DNA of 62,323 nt from Rikenellaceae bacterium (GCA_015059685.1 SUZW01000012.1:1-62323); one strand, 5' to 3'. Numbered from the stretch's first letter, positions 8,822 through 16,910 are shown. A program made the numbers and translations. Notes: generated from the sequence alone by a model not told the origin.

Positions 8822-9718
8822 ATGAAGAGATTTTTTATATTAGCCGCAGCGTTAGCGACAATGGCAGCAGCAGCGCAGCAAAAGAGCGAAATGGGGCGTA
8901 CAACGGACTACTCCCAAGATGAGAAAATCGTTCTTTGGAACAACGACAAGGCCCCTCACTCGAATGGTCTGACAGGCGAGGCATACGAAGTATCTAAACA
9001 TCGTCTTGTGAATACCACCGAGGCTGTGATCTATGTTTATCATGCCGACAAGGCGAAGGCTACGGGACAATCGGTGGTAATATGCCCGGGTGGTGGCTAC
9101 GGCAAGCTCTCGATGGACCAGGAGGGTTACCTTATGGCGCAGTGGCTCGCCAAGAACGGCATCACGGGTATTGTTCTCGAATACCGCCTGCCGAACGGAC
9201 ACAAGGAGGTGCCACTCGAGGATGCTGTTGAGGCTATCCGCATCGTGCGCAAAAAGGCGAAAAAATGGGGTTTGGACCCTGCAAAGGTGGGTATTATGGG
9301 CTTCTCGGCAGGTGGACACCTCGCAGCGAGTGCATCGAACATTCCGGCCATAGAGGATAGACCGAACTTTTCGATTTTGTTCTATCCGGTATTGACCGCA
9401 GGCGATTTCAACACGCACCGTGGCTCGTTCCGCAATCTGCTCGGCAAGAAGCACTCCGAAGCCGAGGCAGACGAGTGGGCGATGGATAAAATCGCAAGCG
9501 AGCAGACACCGCCGACAATCCTTATTTTGAGCGATGACGACACCACCGTGCCTGCAGCGGGTGCAGCATTGTACTACGCAGCACTGCGCTATCACGGTGT
9601 TAAGGCAGCGATGTATGTCTTCCCCGAGGGCGGACACGGCTGGGGCAACTACGACAAATTCTCCTACCAGAAGGAGTGGCAACATCTGTTGCTCCGCTGG
9701 TTGAGCGAGTTGAAATAA
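8822..9718 (+). CDS. secreted alpha/beta hydrolase, acetyl-esterase-like (tandem copy 3)
   Basis: 298 residues with an Ala-rich signal peptide (MKRFFILAAALATMAAAAQ). Motifs: LWNNDKAPHSN (38-48), ICPGGGYG (87-94), GFSAGGH (Ser about 162), SDDDTTVPA and FPEGGHGWG. The nucleophile elbow has Phe where copies 1 and 2 have Ser before the catalytic Ser. It ends the tandem array; 140 bases follow before prfA and contain a GCTAATGGC-type repeat. Confidence 0.85.
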   Translation: MKRFFILAAALATMAAAAQQKSEMGRTTDYSQDEKIVLWNNDKAPHSNGLTGEAYEVSKHRLVNTTEAVIYVYHADKAKATGQSVVICPGGGYGKLSMDQEGYLMAQWLAKNGITGIVLEYRLPNGHKEVPLEDAVEAIRIVRKKAKKWGLDPAKVGIMGFSAGGHLAASASNIPAIEDRPNFSILFYPVLTAGDFNTHRGSFRNLLGKKHSEAEADEWAMDKIASEQTPPTILILSDDDTTVPAAGAALYYAALRYHGVKAAMYVFPEGGHGWGNYDKFSYQKEWQHLLLRWLSELK

Positions 9719-9747
9719 TGCGATTATAACTATTTTTTAACAATAAA

Positions 9748-9778
9748 AGCTAATGGCTAAAGGCTAATAGCTAATGGC
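9748..9778. repeat. GCTAATGGC-type tandem repeat
   Basis: Four imperfect units of GCTAATGG/GCTAATAG just upstream of prfA. The same family lies at 11556-11643, 12871-12902, 13870-13900, 22729-22758, 23452-23482 and 24203-24232, always close to a gene start or end. Confidence 0.75.
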
Positions 9779-9862
9779 AAAAATATTAAACGGTAGGTTT
9801 TATAAATTAGGAATAGAATCTACCAAGAAGATGATAACTAAATTCATATAAAACATACCTTT

Positions 9863-10951
9863 ATGGCAGATAGTTCAATTTTGATGCGTCTTGATGGTTT
9901 GAAAATCAAGTACGAGGAGTTGGGGCAGAAGCTCACCGACCCCGAAGTGATTGCAGATGTCAAGTCGTTTGTTCAGTACAACAAAGAGTACAAGGAGTTG
10001 GAGCCGATTATCGAGACCTCCGACCGCTTCCGCAAGGCAATTCAGGCGTTAGCCGATGCGAAGGATATCCTCGCAAACGAGAAGGATGAGGAGTTTCGCG
10101 AGATGGCCCGTATGGAGATTGCCGAGTTGGAGCCCGCAATCGAGCAGATGGAGGAGGAGATAAAAATTCTCCTTATCCCGAAAGACCCACAGGATGGCAA
10201 AAACGCAGTACTCGAAATTCGTGGCGGTACGGGTGGTGACGAGGCGGCATTGTTCGCCGGCGACCTGTTCCGTATGTACACCAAGTATATCGAGTCGAAG
10301 GGTTGGCGTTACGAGGTAACATCCTTCTCGGAGGGTGTTGTCGGTGGCTACAAGGAGGTTATCCTCAAAGTTACGGGCGACAGCGTATATGGCACACTCA
10401 AATATGAGTCGGGCGTGCATCGTGTGCAGCGTGTGCCGCAGACCGAGACACAGGGCCGTGTTCACACCTCGGCAGCATCGGTAGCCGTTTTGCCCGAGGC
10501 AGACGAGTTCGATGTGGAGGTGTCGTGGAACGATATTCGCAAGGATATCTTCTGTGCTTCGGGACCGGGCGGTCAGTCGGTGAATACCACCTACTCGGCA
10601 ATTCGACTCACCCACATTCCTACGGGTATCGTGGTGCAGTGTCAGGACCAGAAGTCGCAGATTAAGAATACCGAAAAGGCGTTTGAGGAGTTGCGTACCC
10701 GTATCTTCAACCTCGAATATCAGAAGTACCTCGACGAGATTGCATCGAAGCGTAAGACGCTCGTATCGACAGGCGACCGTTCGGCAAAAATCCGTACCTA
10801 CAACTATCCGCAGGGGCGTATTACCGACCACCGCATAAACTATACGATCTACAACTTGTCGGCATTTATGGATGGTGATATTCAGGACTGCATCGACCAC
10901 CTTATCGTTGCCGAGAATGCGGAGCGTTTGAAGGAGCAAGAGTTGGGATAA
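9863..10951 (+). CDS. prfA: peptide chain release factor 1
   Basis: 362 residues. RF1 reads UAA and UAG stop codons and triggers peptidyl-tRNA hydrolysis. The catalytic GGQ is at 236-238 within GPGGQSVNTTYSA. The codon-recognition tripeptide is P-Q-T (192-194) in the context HRVQRVPQTETQGRVHTS; RF2 would have SPF, so RF1 is the right call. The GGTGGDEAALF segment (121-131) is conserved. The start is an ATG after the AT-rich leader usual for this phylum. Confidence 0.97.
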   Translation: MADSSILMRLDGLKIKYEELGQKLTDPEVIADVKSFVQYNKEYKELEPIIETSDRFRKAIQALADAKDILANEKDEEFREMARMEIAELEPAIEQMEEEIKILLIPKDPQDGKNAVLEIRGGTGGDEAALFAGDLFRMYTKYIESKGWRYEVTSFSEGVVGGYKEVILKVTGDSVYGTLKYESGVHRVQRVPQTETQGRVHTSAASVAVLPEADEFDVEVSWNDIRKDIFCASGPGGQSVNTTYSAIRLTHIPTGIVVQCQDQKSQIKNTEKAFEELRTRIFNLEYQKYLDEIASKRKTLVSTGDRSAKIRTYNYPQGRITDHRINYTIYNLSAFMDGDIQDCIDHLIVAENAERLKEQELG

Positions 10952-10966
10952 ACTCTGTTTATCCAA

Positions 10967-11542
10967 TTGACAATTGAAGAATTGACAATTAAAGGTTTCT
11001 ATATTATCATTCTGCATTTTGCTTTCTGCATTCTGCATTTTGTGTCTGCCACAGCGCAGACACAAACACCGCTCTATATCGTAAATGGCGTGGAGATGGA
11101 GAGTGTGCGGCATATTCCCGAGAGGAATATCGAGCATATCGACCACCTCGAAGCCAACGAAGCAACCGTAGCGAAGTATGGCGAGAGGGCAAACAATGGC
11201 GTTATTATCGTCACCCTGCGCTACGACAAAGAGGCGCAATTTACGGGTGACAAGCCTCTTGCCGACTATGTTTCGGAGCGAGTAAAATGGCCCGAGAGCT
11301 ATGGCGTGGCAAGATATGTGGCCCGCTACACGATTGGTGCTGATGGCTCGTTTAGGCTCGGCACGGAGCTCGAATCCACCGACCGACAATTTCGCAAACG
11401 GGTGCTGAAGGTGTTGCAGTCACTACCGAAGTGGGAGCCGGCCACCAAGCAGGGCAAGGCGGTCGAGAGCGAGTATGTCTTGGCGGTGCAACTACCACGA
11501 GGAAAGGAGATGCCGAAAGAGCCGTATATCGTGATTAGATAA
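10967..11542 (+). CDS. secreted protein with plug-like and TonB-C-like regions
   Basis: 191 residues from the ATG at 10967. The N-terminus is a plausible signal sequence ending near VSATAQ, but it is encoded by intergenic repeats: a CAATTGACAATT unit gives TIEELTIK and a TCTGCATTTTGC unit gives LHFAFCILHF. After it, YIVNGVEME through KYGERANNGVIIVTLR resembles the TonB-receptor plug or peptidase-associated segment, in which a sentence-like motif ends in GANGVIIITTK. The C-terminal half (about 105-190), with YTIGADGSFRLG and a terminal PYIVIR strand, looks like a TonB C-terminal domain. There is no TM anchor, so a soluble periplasmic or OM-associated role is inferred. Function unknown. Confidence 0.65.
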   Translation: MTIEELTIKGFYIIILHFAFCILHFVSATAQTQTPLYIVNGVEMESVRHIPERNIEHIDHLEANEATVAKYGERANNGVIIVTLRYDKEAQFTGDKPLADYVSERVKWPESYGVARYVARYTIGADGSFRLGTELESTDRQFRKRVLKVLQSLPKWEPATKQGKAVESEYVLAVQLPRGKEMPKEPYIVIR

Positions 11543-11555
11543 ACTTTGGCTTTCA

Positions 11556-11643
11556 GCCATTAGCCATTGGCTATTAGCTAAATATACACATAATAAAAAC
11601 TTAATTAAAAAGAGCTAATGGCTAATGGCCAATAGCTAATAGC
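11556..11643. repeat. inverted GCTAATGGC-type repeat pair
   Basis: The left arm GCCATTAGCCATTGGCTATT (11556-11575) is complementary to the right arm in 11613-11643 (GCTAATGGCTAATGGCCAAT). Together they form a potential long stem around an AT-rich loop, between the plug-like gene and xseA. It could act as a transcript-end or stability structure (inference). Confidence 0.75.
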
Positions 11644-11647
11644 AAAG

Positions 11648-12838
11648 ATGTTGAATACAGTTCAACATATCACGCTGTCACAACTGCAGGGGCGAATATC
11701 CATCGCTCTGGCGGAGGCTTTGCCGTTGCCGGTGTGGGTGAGTGCGGAGATTGCGGATATTAAAATCAACGCTTCGGGACACTGCTACATCGAACTTATC
11801 GAGAAGAACGAGAAGACGGGGGCTACCGAGGCGCAGGCGAGGGCGACAATTTGGCGGTCGCAGGTGATGAGCACCATCGGTCGCTTCGAGCAGGAGAGTG
11901 GACAACGCCTTGCGAAGGGTATGAAGATACTCTTCAAGGCGACAGTGCAGCACCACGCAGTCTATGGAATGTCGCTACAAATTCAGCAGATTGACGCTCT
12001 GCACACCATAGGCGATATGGAGCGTCGTCGCCAGCAGACCATCGAGCAACTCCAAAAGGAGGGGGTATGGGAGCAAAATCGTTCGCTGCCGATGCCGTTG
12101 GTGGTGCAGCGTGTGGCGGTGATTTCGAGTGCTACGGCTGCGGGGTATCGTGACTTTATGAAGGAGTTGGAGCGCAGTGCCTACCGCATCAAAACCGAGT
12201 TGTTCGAGGCTACGATGCAGGGCGAGAGGTGCGACGAGAGTATCGTGGCGGCACTCTATGCCGTAGCCGAGCGCAAAGAGGAGTTCGATGCCGTGACGAT
12301 AATTCGTGGCGGTGGCTCCACGGGCGATTTGGAGTGTTACAACTCCTACTTATTGGCCTTTGCGGTAACTCAATTTCCGTTGCCTGTGCTGACAGGTATC
12401 GGACACGACAAGGATACGAGCGTTACCGATATGGTAGCCCACACGCCTCTGAAAACCCCTACTGCAGTGGCGGCGTGGATAGATGGGCGAGCGGCCGACT
12501 TTGATGGAGCATTGGAGTATTGCGCCATCTCGTTGCGAGATATCTGCCAACAGGCGACACACTCGGCAGCACTCCGCTTGGAGCAGTTCTCGGCCGATGT
12601 GCGACACTTGGCGGAGCGCACTTTGCAGGGCGAAAAGCAACGCTTGGATGGCATAGCAACCTTGGTGGCAAACTTCGCCCCCGAGCGCATCTTCCGACTC
12701 GGCTATGCCATAGCCCGCAAAGAGGGAAAGGCGTTGCAAAGCGTGGATAGTGTAAGTATTGGAGATGGGATTGAAGTCGCTTTGGCAGACGGAGTAGTCA
12801 ATGCCAAAGTCATTAAGAAATTGACAATTGACAATTAA
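11648..12838 (+). CDS. xseA: exodeoxyribonuclease VII large subunit
   Basis: 396 residues. ExoVII degrades single-stranded DNA from both ends. The N-terminal OB-fold (about 1-100) includes SLQIQQIDAL preceding a helical region. The catalytic core carries the RGGGSTGDLECYNS motif (about 220-233) and GIGHDKDTSVTDMVAH (about 253-268), followed by the coiled-coil region (about 290-340) that binds the small subunit, and a C-terminal FRLGYAIAR segment. The small-subunit gene follows 70 bases later. Confidence 0.95.
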   Translation: MLNTVQHITLSQLQGRISIALAEALPLPVWVSAEIADIKINASGHCYIELIEKNEKTGATEAQARATIWRSQVMSTIGRFEQESGQRLAKGMKILFKATVQHHAVYGMSLQIQQIDALHTIGDMERRRQQTIEQLQKEGVWEQNRSLPMPLVVQRVAVISSATAAGYRDFMKELERSAYRIKTELFEATMQGERCDESIVAALYAVAERKEEFDAVTIIRGGGSTGDLECYNSYLLAFAVTQFPLPVLTGIGHDKDTSVTDMVAHTPLKTPTAVAAWIDGRAADFDGALEYCAISLRDICQQATHSAALRLEQFSADVRHLAERTLQGEKQRLDGIATLVANFAPERIFRLGYAIARKEGKALQSVDSVSIGDGIEVALADGVVNAKVIKKLTIDN

Positions 12839-12870
12839 AGGTATTCTATTTATAACTTTTAACTAAAAAA

Positions 12871-12902
12871 AGCTAATGGCAAATGGCTAATAGCTAATAG
12901 CT
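12871..12902. repeat. GCTAATGGC-type tandem repeat before xseB
   Basis: Four imperfect units (AGCTAATGGC, AAATGGCTAA and similar) ending 6 bases before the xseB start codon, so they form its immediate leader. Confidence 0.75.
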
Positions 12903-12908
12903 AAAAAT

Positions 12909-13085
12909 ATGACTTACAAAGAGGCGATAGCGGAGATTGAGCAGATTTTGAAATCGTTGCGTGAGGAGCAGAACAGCATCGACACTCTCTCGGAGCGTGT
13001 GGCGAGAGCAACCGAACTTATTGCACTCTGCCGTGAAAAGTTGCGCAAAGCAGAAAACGATGTAAATAAGGTACTCGAGGAGTAA
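12909..13085 (+). CDS. xseB: exodeoxyribonuclease VII small subunit
   Basis: A 58-residue ORF beginning MTYKEAIAEIEQILKSLREE and continuing through a single helix-rich stretch (SERVARATELIALC, then KLRKAENDVNKVLEE). This is the standard XseB pattern, about 60-80 residues, which binds XseA's coiled coil and is needed for activity. It sits directly after xseA, separated by a repeat, and ends two bases before the methyltransferase start. Confidence 0.92.
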   Translation: MTYKEAIAEIEQILKSLREEQNSIDTLSERVARATELIALCREKLRKAENDVNKVLEE

Positions 13086-13087
13086 AA

Positions 13088-13888
13088 ATGGGAGCAATTC
13101 AAAAAATAGTCAAGTGGTCGCTAAACCACCTGCCACGCACCTTCTTGCAGAGGGTTGCGGGATGGGGTGTGCCGATACTTGGCTTGTGGTATGCAGGTCG
13201 TGGGCGCAAATGCCCGATTTGCGGCAAGCAGGTGCGGGAGTTTCTGCCTTACGGCTATGGTGTATCTCGTCGTGATGCACTCTGCCCACGCTGCTTGGCG
13301 TTGGAGCGACACCGCCTGTTGTGGCTCTACATCGAGCGAGAAACCGACCTTTTGAGTGGCTACCCTACGCTGCTGCACATCGCCCCCGAAGTGGCTCTGA
13401 AACGCCAATTTGAGAGGCACTACGGCAAGGAGTACGCTGACAGTTACCTCACAGCCGACTTGGAGAGCCCGTTGGCGAAGCTCCACTTCGATATTCAGGA
13501 TATACCGCTCGAAGACGAGAGTGTCGATGTGGTGATTTGCAACCATATCCTCGAACATGTCGAGGACGATAGGAAGGCTCTGCGAGAGCTGCACCGCATA
13601 CTCCGCAAGGGTGGTTGGGGCGTGGCACTTGTACCGCAAGACTACGACCGAGAAAAGACCTTCGAGGATGACACGATAACCTCGCCCGAGGAGCGAGCAA
13701 GGGTATTCGGGCAGTATGACCACCGACGCATCTATGGGCGTGACTACGCTGACCGCCTACGAGAGTGCGGTTTCGAGGTGGAGGAGATAGAGTACGAAAA
13801 GCGGCTCTCCGAAGAGGAGCAAAAACAATATGCAACAGCAGGAGAGCGTTTGTATATTATAAAGAGGCCATTAGCTGTTAGCCATTAG
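13088..13888 (+). CDS. SAM-dependent methyltransferase with N-terminal zinc ribbon
   Basis: 266 residues. Two CxxC pairs (KCPICG, 42-45; LCPRC, 66-69) make a likely zinc ribbon. Then comes a class I methyltransferase domain: LLHIAPE (motif I, about 96-101), a Leu-Glu acidic residue after TADL, DVVICNHILEHVEDD (motif IV region, about 150-164) and ELHRILRKGGWGVALVP (motif V/VI). The substrate is unknown; family members occur near cell-surface polysaccharide genes. Starts 2 bases after xseB, so translation is probably coupled. The last residues (PLAVSH) and the stop codon are supplied by a GCCATTAGCTGTTAGCCATT repeat. Confidence 0.85.
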   Translation: MGAIQKIVKWSLNHLPRTFLQRVAGWGVPILGLWYAGRGRKCPICGKQVREFLPYGYGVSRRDALCPRCLALERHRLLWLYIERETDLLSGYPTLLHIAPEVALKRQFERHYGKEYADSYLTADLESPLAKLHFDIQDIPLEDESVDVVICNHILEHVEDDRKALRELHRILRKGGWGVALVPQDYDREKTFEDDTITSPEERARVFGQYDHRRIYGRDYADRLRECGFEVEEIEYEKRLSEEEQKQYATAGERLYIIKRPLAVSH

Positions 13889-13989
13889 CCATTAGCTAAA
13901 AGCAGACGAGCAGTGCAAAAAGAGCCACTCAGAACACAGCAAAAAGTGAAAATCGTAAACGATTAGGCTATAGATAGGTTCCATACACC

Positions 13990-14043
13990 AACTGCTACTA
14001 CCATGTTGCTCTTGTGCGACACGATAGTAGCAGTTTTATTATT
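13990..14043 (+). terminator. terminator of the xseAB-methyltransferase operon
   Basis: Stem AACTGCTACTA (13990-14000) with TAGTAGCAGTT (14025-14035), followed by TTATTATT. About 100 bases after the methyltransferase stop. Confidence 0.75.
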
Positions 14044-14044
14044 C

Positions 14045-14084
14045 AAAAAAAACCGAGGTTGCTTTTTGGGGGGACAACCTCGGG
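14045..14084 (-). terminator. minus-strand intrinsic terminator
   Basis: Read on the minus strand: CCGAGGTT, loop, AACCTCGG, then eight T. No protein gene precedes it on that strand for several hundred bases, so it probably ends a non-coding transcript. Confidence 0.75.
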
Positions 14085-14085
14085 C

Positions 14086-14176
14086 GGTAACGGGCGTTAC
14101 CTAAAATTGTTGTAAACATTCGGTGTAGAATATGGCAAAGGCATAGCCTTCGTGTTACAACAATTTTATCTTCACT
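14086..14176 (-). ncRNA. tandem stem-loops upstream of the minus-strand terminator
   Basis: A perfect hairpin (GGTAAC, 4-base loop, GTTACC; 14086-14101) is followed by a longer stem in which TAAAATTGTTGTAA pairs with TTACAACAATTTTA around a loop of about 40 bases (14102-14172). There is no credible ORF. Direction is inferred from the terminator at 14045-14084. The neighbouring stretch 14200-14275 carries two more hairpins (CGAGAGA/TCTCTCG and CTTAATT/AATTAAG). May be the 3' part of the same transcript as the 6S-like RNA. Confidence 0.4.
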
Positions 14177-14320
14177 GTTATATCACAGATATCGCTATTA
14201 CAGACGAGAGAATATCGTACAACAATCTCTCGCTTAATTCTCATAAAAATTAAGCTTGCCCACCAACCCCGAATGTGCGGTTATAAAATAAAAAGAAAGT
14301 GTGAGGTCGATTAGTTTATT

Positions 14321-14474
14321 TTGAACTGATGCCCTAGGAAGCACTTACCACAAATAAACAATACCCCACACCTGTATTGGAGGTATATGACAACGAATGT
14401 GCCAACGCACCAATACACGGTGACGAGTGTCTTGCTCTCCTTGTGGTAATGAAATTTCCTAGGTTTCAGTTCAA
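14321..14474 (-). ncRNA. rod-shaped structured RNA, 6S RNA-like candidate
   Basis: The two ends pair over about 33 bases. TTGAACTGA (14321-14329) pairs with TCAGTTCAA (14466-14474), CCTAGGAA (14333-14340) with TTCCTAGG (14456-14463), and TTACCACAA (14345-14353) with TTGTGGTAA (14441-14449), separated by small internal loops. Inside is a large asymmetric bubble, then an 8-bp stem (TGTATTGG 14373-14380 with CCAATACA 14410-14417) and a terminal hairpin. A long interrupted stem with a central bubble and about 155 nt total is the layout of 6S RNA, which binds housekeeping RNA polymerase. The minus strand is preferred because of a TATATTTG element at 14530-14537 (complement) and the downstream terminator. 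Confidence 0.4.
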
Positions 14475-14581
14475 GGACAAAAGCTAATACACTTCCATCA
14501 AAATATGTCGCAACCATACGATTGCTTTGCAAATATATAAATTATTTTTTCATTGCCACTATATCATGGATAAAAATTTGC

Positions 14582-14589
14582 TAAATTTG
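14582..14589 (+). promoter_or_regulatory. -7 element of the relA promoter
   Basis: TAAATTTG, 40 bases before the relA ATG. The nearest TTG upstream is too far (26 bases), so only the -7 half is supported. Confidence 0.45.
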
Positions 14590-14629
14590 CACTAAAATAG
14601 CAGTGGCATAGTGGCTAAAAGCGAAAAAT

Positions 14630-16837
14630 ATGGAATTATTTGAGAGATATAGCAAATTGAGAACTGCTGTAAAAAATCAGTTCTCGGCCACCACGCAGGA
14701 GTTGGTGGATAAGGCACTTGTATTCGCTGCGGAGCGAATGGAGGGTTTGACTCGCTACGATGGAAGCCCGATGTTGGACCACGCTGTAGAGGTGGCCCGC
14801 ATTGTTGCCACCGAAGTGGGGCTTGGGCGCAACTCAACTATCGCATCCATTCTCCACGATGTGGTGCGCATCGAGGCCAAGCGTGATGACGACGAGGCCC
14901 TCGAAGCACTGCTCAAGACCATACGCACGGAGTTTGGCGAGGAGGTTATCGGTATCGTTATGGGGCTTACAAGTATCTCCGAGCTGAAACTCAACACCCA
15001 CTCCGACCAAGCATCCGACTTCCGTGATATGATTGTGTCATATTCGGAGGACCCTCGTGTCATTTTGATAAAGTTGGCCGACCGCCTCGAAGTGATGCGC
15101 TCGATAGCGATGTTCCCCGAGGAGAAGCGACAGAAGAAGGCGTGGGAGTCGATGAACCTCTACGCCCAAATTGCCCACAAACTCGGCTTGTACAACATCA
15201 AGAGCGAGTTGGAGGACCTCTCGTTGGCGCAGCTCGAGCCTGCCGACCACAAGCATATTACCAACAAGTTGCGTGAGGGCGAAAAGGAGCGACTCGACTT
15301 TATCGAGCGTTTCGTAGAGCCTATTCGCAAGGGGCTCGATGCAGCGGGTATAAAGTACCACATCAAGAGCCGAACAAAGTCCGTTTACTCCATCTGGAAC
15401 AAGATGCGCAAGCAGAAGGTGCCATTCGAGGGCGTTTACGATATCTTTGCCATCCGTATTATCATCGACTGCCCCGAAAACCTCGAGAAGGCGCAGTGCT
15501 GGTTGGCATACTCCATAGTGAGCGACTTCTACACCCCGAACACCGACCGTATGCGCGACTGGATATCTATCCCGAAGTCGAATGGCTACGAGTCGTTGCA
15601 CACCACCGTTGCTGCGGGCGATGGCAAGTGGGTGGAGATACAGATACGCACCGAGCGAATGGATAACATTGCCGAACTCGGTATTGCGGCCCATTGGCGA
15701 TACAAGGGTGTAAACCAGGGTGCGCAGACGAGCGAGCTGTGGTTGCAGCGTCTGCGTGAGCTGATGAGCGAAACGAAAGAGGATATAGCCGAGCGTTTCG
15801 ATGCAAAGCCCGCCTCGGGCGAGATATTCGTCTATACTCCGAATGGAGATATCCGCAAGTTACCCGAGGGAGCAACCGTTCTCGACTTCGCCTTCGATAT
15901 CCACTCCAACCTCGGTTGTACCTGTTCGGGTGGTAAGGTAAATGGCCGTGCCGTGCCTATTCGAGAGCAGTTGCACAATGGCGATATTGTCGAGATTTTG
16001 ACCCAAAAGAACCAGCAGCCAAAGGCCGATTGGTTGAACTTTGTCGTCACAGCAAAGGCCAAGAGCAAAATCAAGTCGGTGATGCGTGAGGAGCAGGCAA
16101 AAAATGCCACGCTCGGCCGTGAGGAGTTGGAACGCAAACTCAAAAACTGGAAAATAGCCAAGAGCATAGACGAGGTTGTTGCCTACCTCTGCAAGTACTA
16201 CAAGCAGCGCACCGGCACAGCCCTCTACGAGCTTATTGCCACCGAGAAGATAGATTTGGCCGTGGTTAAGGAGCTGCTGAACAAGTGGCTCTCGGGTGAG
16301 GCCGACGAGGAGCGTCGTGCTGCCGAGGCCGAAGCCGAGGCCCGTCGTCGCTCTGTCCAAAACAGCGAGCACAAGAGTTCGAGCGATGCCCTTGTTATCG
16401 ACGAGAGCATAAACAACATAGTCTATAAACTCGCCAAGTGCTGCAACCCTATCAAGGGCGACGATATTTTTGGCTTTGTAACAATAAATACGGGTATCAC
16501 CATTCACCGCACCGACTGCCCAAATGCCAAGCGTATGCGTGAGCAGTACCCATACCGCATTATGGAGGCTCGCTGGAGAGAGAGTGCGCAGGGCGCATTC
16601 CGTGTTACGATTGCCATCACAGCCAACGACTCGGCAGGCTTGGTAAATCAGATTACCGAGGTCGTGAGCCACGAGATGAAGCTCAACATTCGCTCCATAA
16701 ATCTCAACTCACGAGGCGATGGCACGGGCGTGGGAACAATCAGTGTCGAGGTGCCTTCGGCAGGTGTTGTCGATACGCTTATACACGCCATAATGCGCAT
16801 CAAGGGCATACAACGAGCCTATCGTGTGAAGAACTAA
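14630..16837 (+). CDS. relA: RelA/SpoT-family (p)ppGpp synthetase, hydrolase domain degenerate
   Basis: 735 residues with the full long-RSH order: HD domain, synthetase, TGS (FVYTPNGDIRKLPEGATVLD, about 403-422), helical, and C-terminal ACT. The synthetase half looks intact (YDIFAIRIIID; SIPKSNGYESLHTTV about 312-326; EIQIRTERMDNIAELGIAAHW). The hydrolase half keeps His51 and H76-D77, but the usual HDxxED reads HDVVRI, and KLADRLHNMRT reads KLADRLEVMRS. Loss of both argues for a synthetase-only, RelA-type enzyme making (p)ppGpp on starved ribosomes; a separate SpoT-like enzyme would then be expected elsewhere. Monocistronic, with a terminator directly after it. Confidence 0.9.
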   Translation: MELFERYSKLRTAVKNQFSATTQELVDKALVFAAERMEGLTRYDGSPMLDHAVEVARIVATEVGLGRNSTIASILHDVVRIEAKRDDDEALEALLKTIRTEFGEEVIGIVMGLTSISELKLNTHSDQASDFRDMIVSYSEDPRVILIKLADRLEVMRSIAMFPEEKRQKKAWESMNLYAQIAHKLGLYNIKSELEDLSLAQLEPADHKHITNKLREGEKERLDFIERFVEPIRKGLDAAGIKYHIKSRTKSVYSIWNKMRKQKVPFEGVYDIFAIRIIIDCPENLEKAQCWLAYSIVSDFYTPNTDRMRDWISIPKSNGYESLHTTVAAGDGKWVEIQIRTERMDNIAELGIAAHWRYKGVNQGAQTSELWLQRLRELMSETKEDIAERFDAKPASGEIFVYTPNGDIRKLPEGATVLDFAFDIHSNLGCTCSGGKVNGRAVPIREQLHNGDIVEILTQKNQQPKADWLNFVVTAKAKSKIKSVMREEQAKNATLGREELERKLKNWKIAKSIDEVVAYLCKYYKQRTGTALYELIATEKIDLAVVKELLNKWLSGEADEERRAAEAEAEARRRSVQNSEHKSSSDALVIDESINNIVYKLAKCCNPIKGDDIFGFVTINTGITIHRTDCPNAKRMREQYPYRIMEARWRESAQGAFRVTIAITANDSAGLVNQITEVVSHEMKLNIRSINLNSRGDGTGVGTISVEVPSAGVVDTLIHAIMRIKGIQRAYRVKN

Positions 16838-16855
16838 CCACCACAAATGTACAAC

Positions 16856-16898
16856 AAATGGGAGTGTCTAAAAAGTTTATTAGACACTCCCATTTTGT
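16856..16898. terminator. bidirectional terminator between relA and the glycosyltransferase
   Basis: AAATGGGAGTGTCTAA pairs with TTAGACACTCCCATTT over 16 bp. T-rich on the right and A-rich on the left, placed between two convergent genes. Confidence 0.85.
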
Positions 16899-16910
16899 CA
16901 TAAGTATAAC

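Noticed and set aside
14045..14474. tmRNA, RNase P RNA or SRP RNA
   Set aside because: No tRNA-like end, no AGGAAAGTCC-type P4 motif and no GGAAGGAAGCAGC-type SRP loop could be found on either strand.
14311..14532. A 73-codon minus-strand frame over the 6S-like region
   Set aside because: The same bases form a 33-bp closing stem, which better explains the sequence; the peptide has no recognisable feature.
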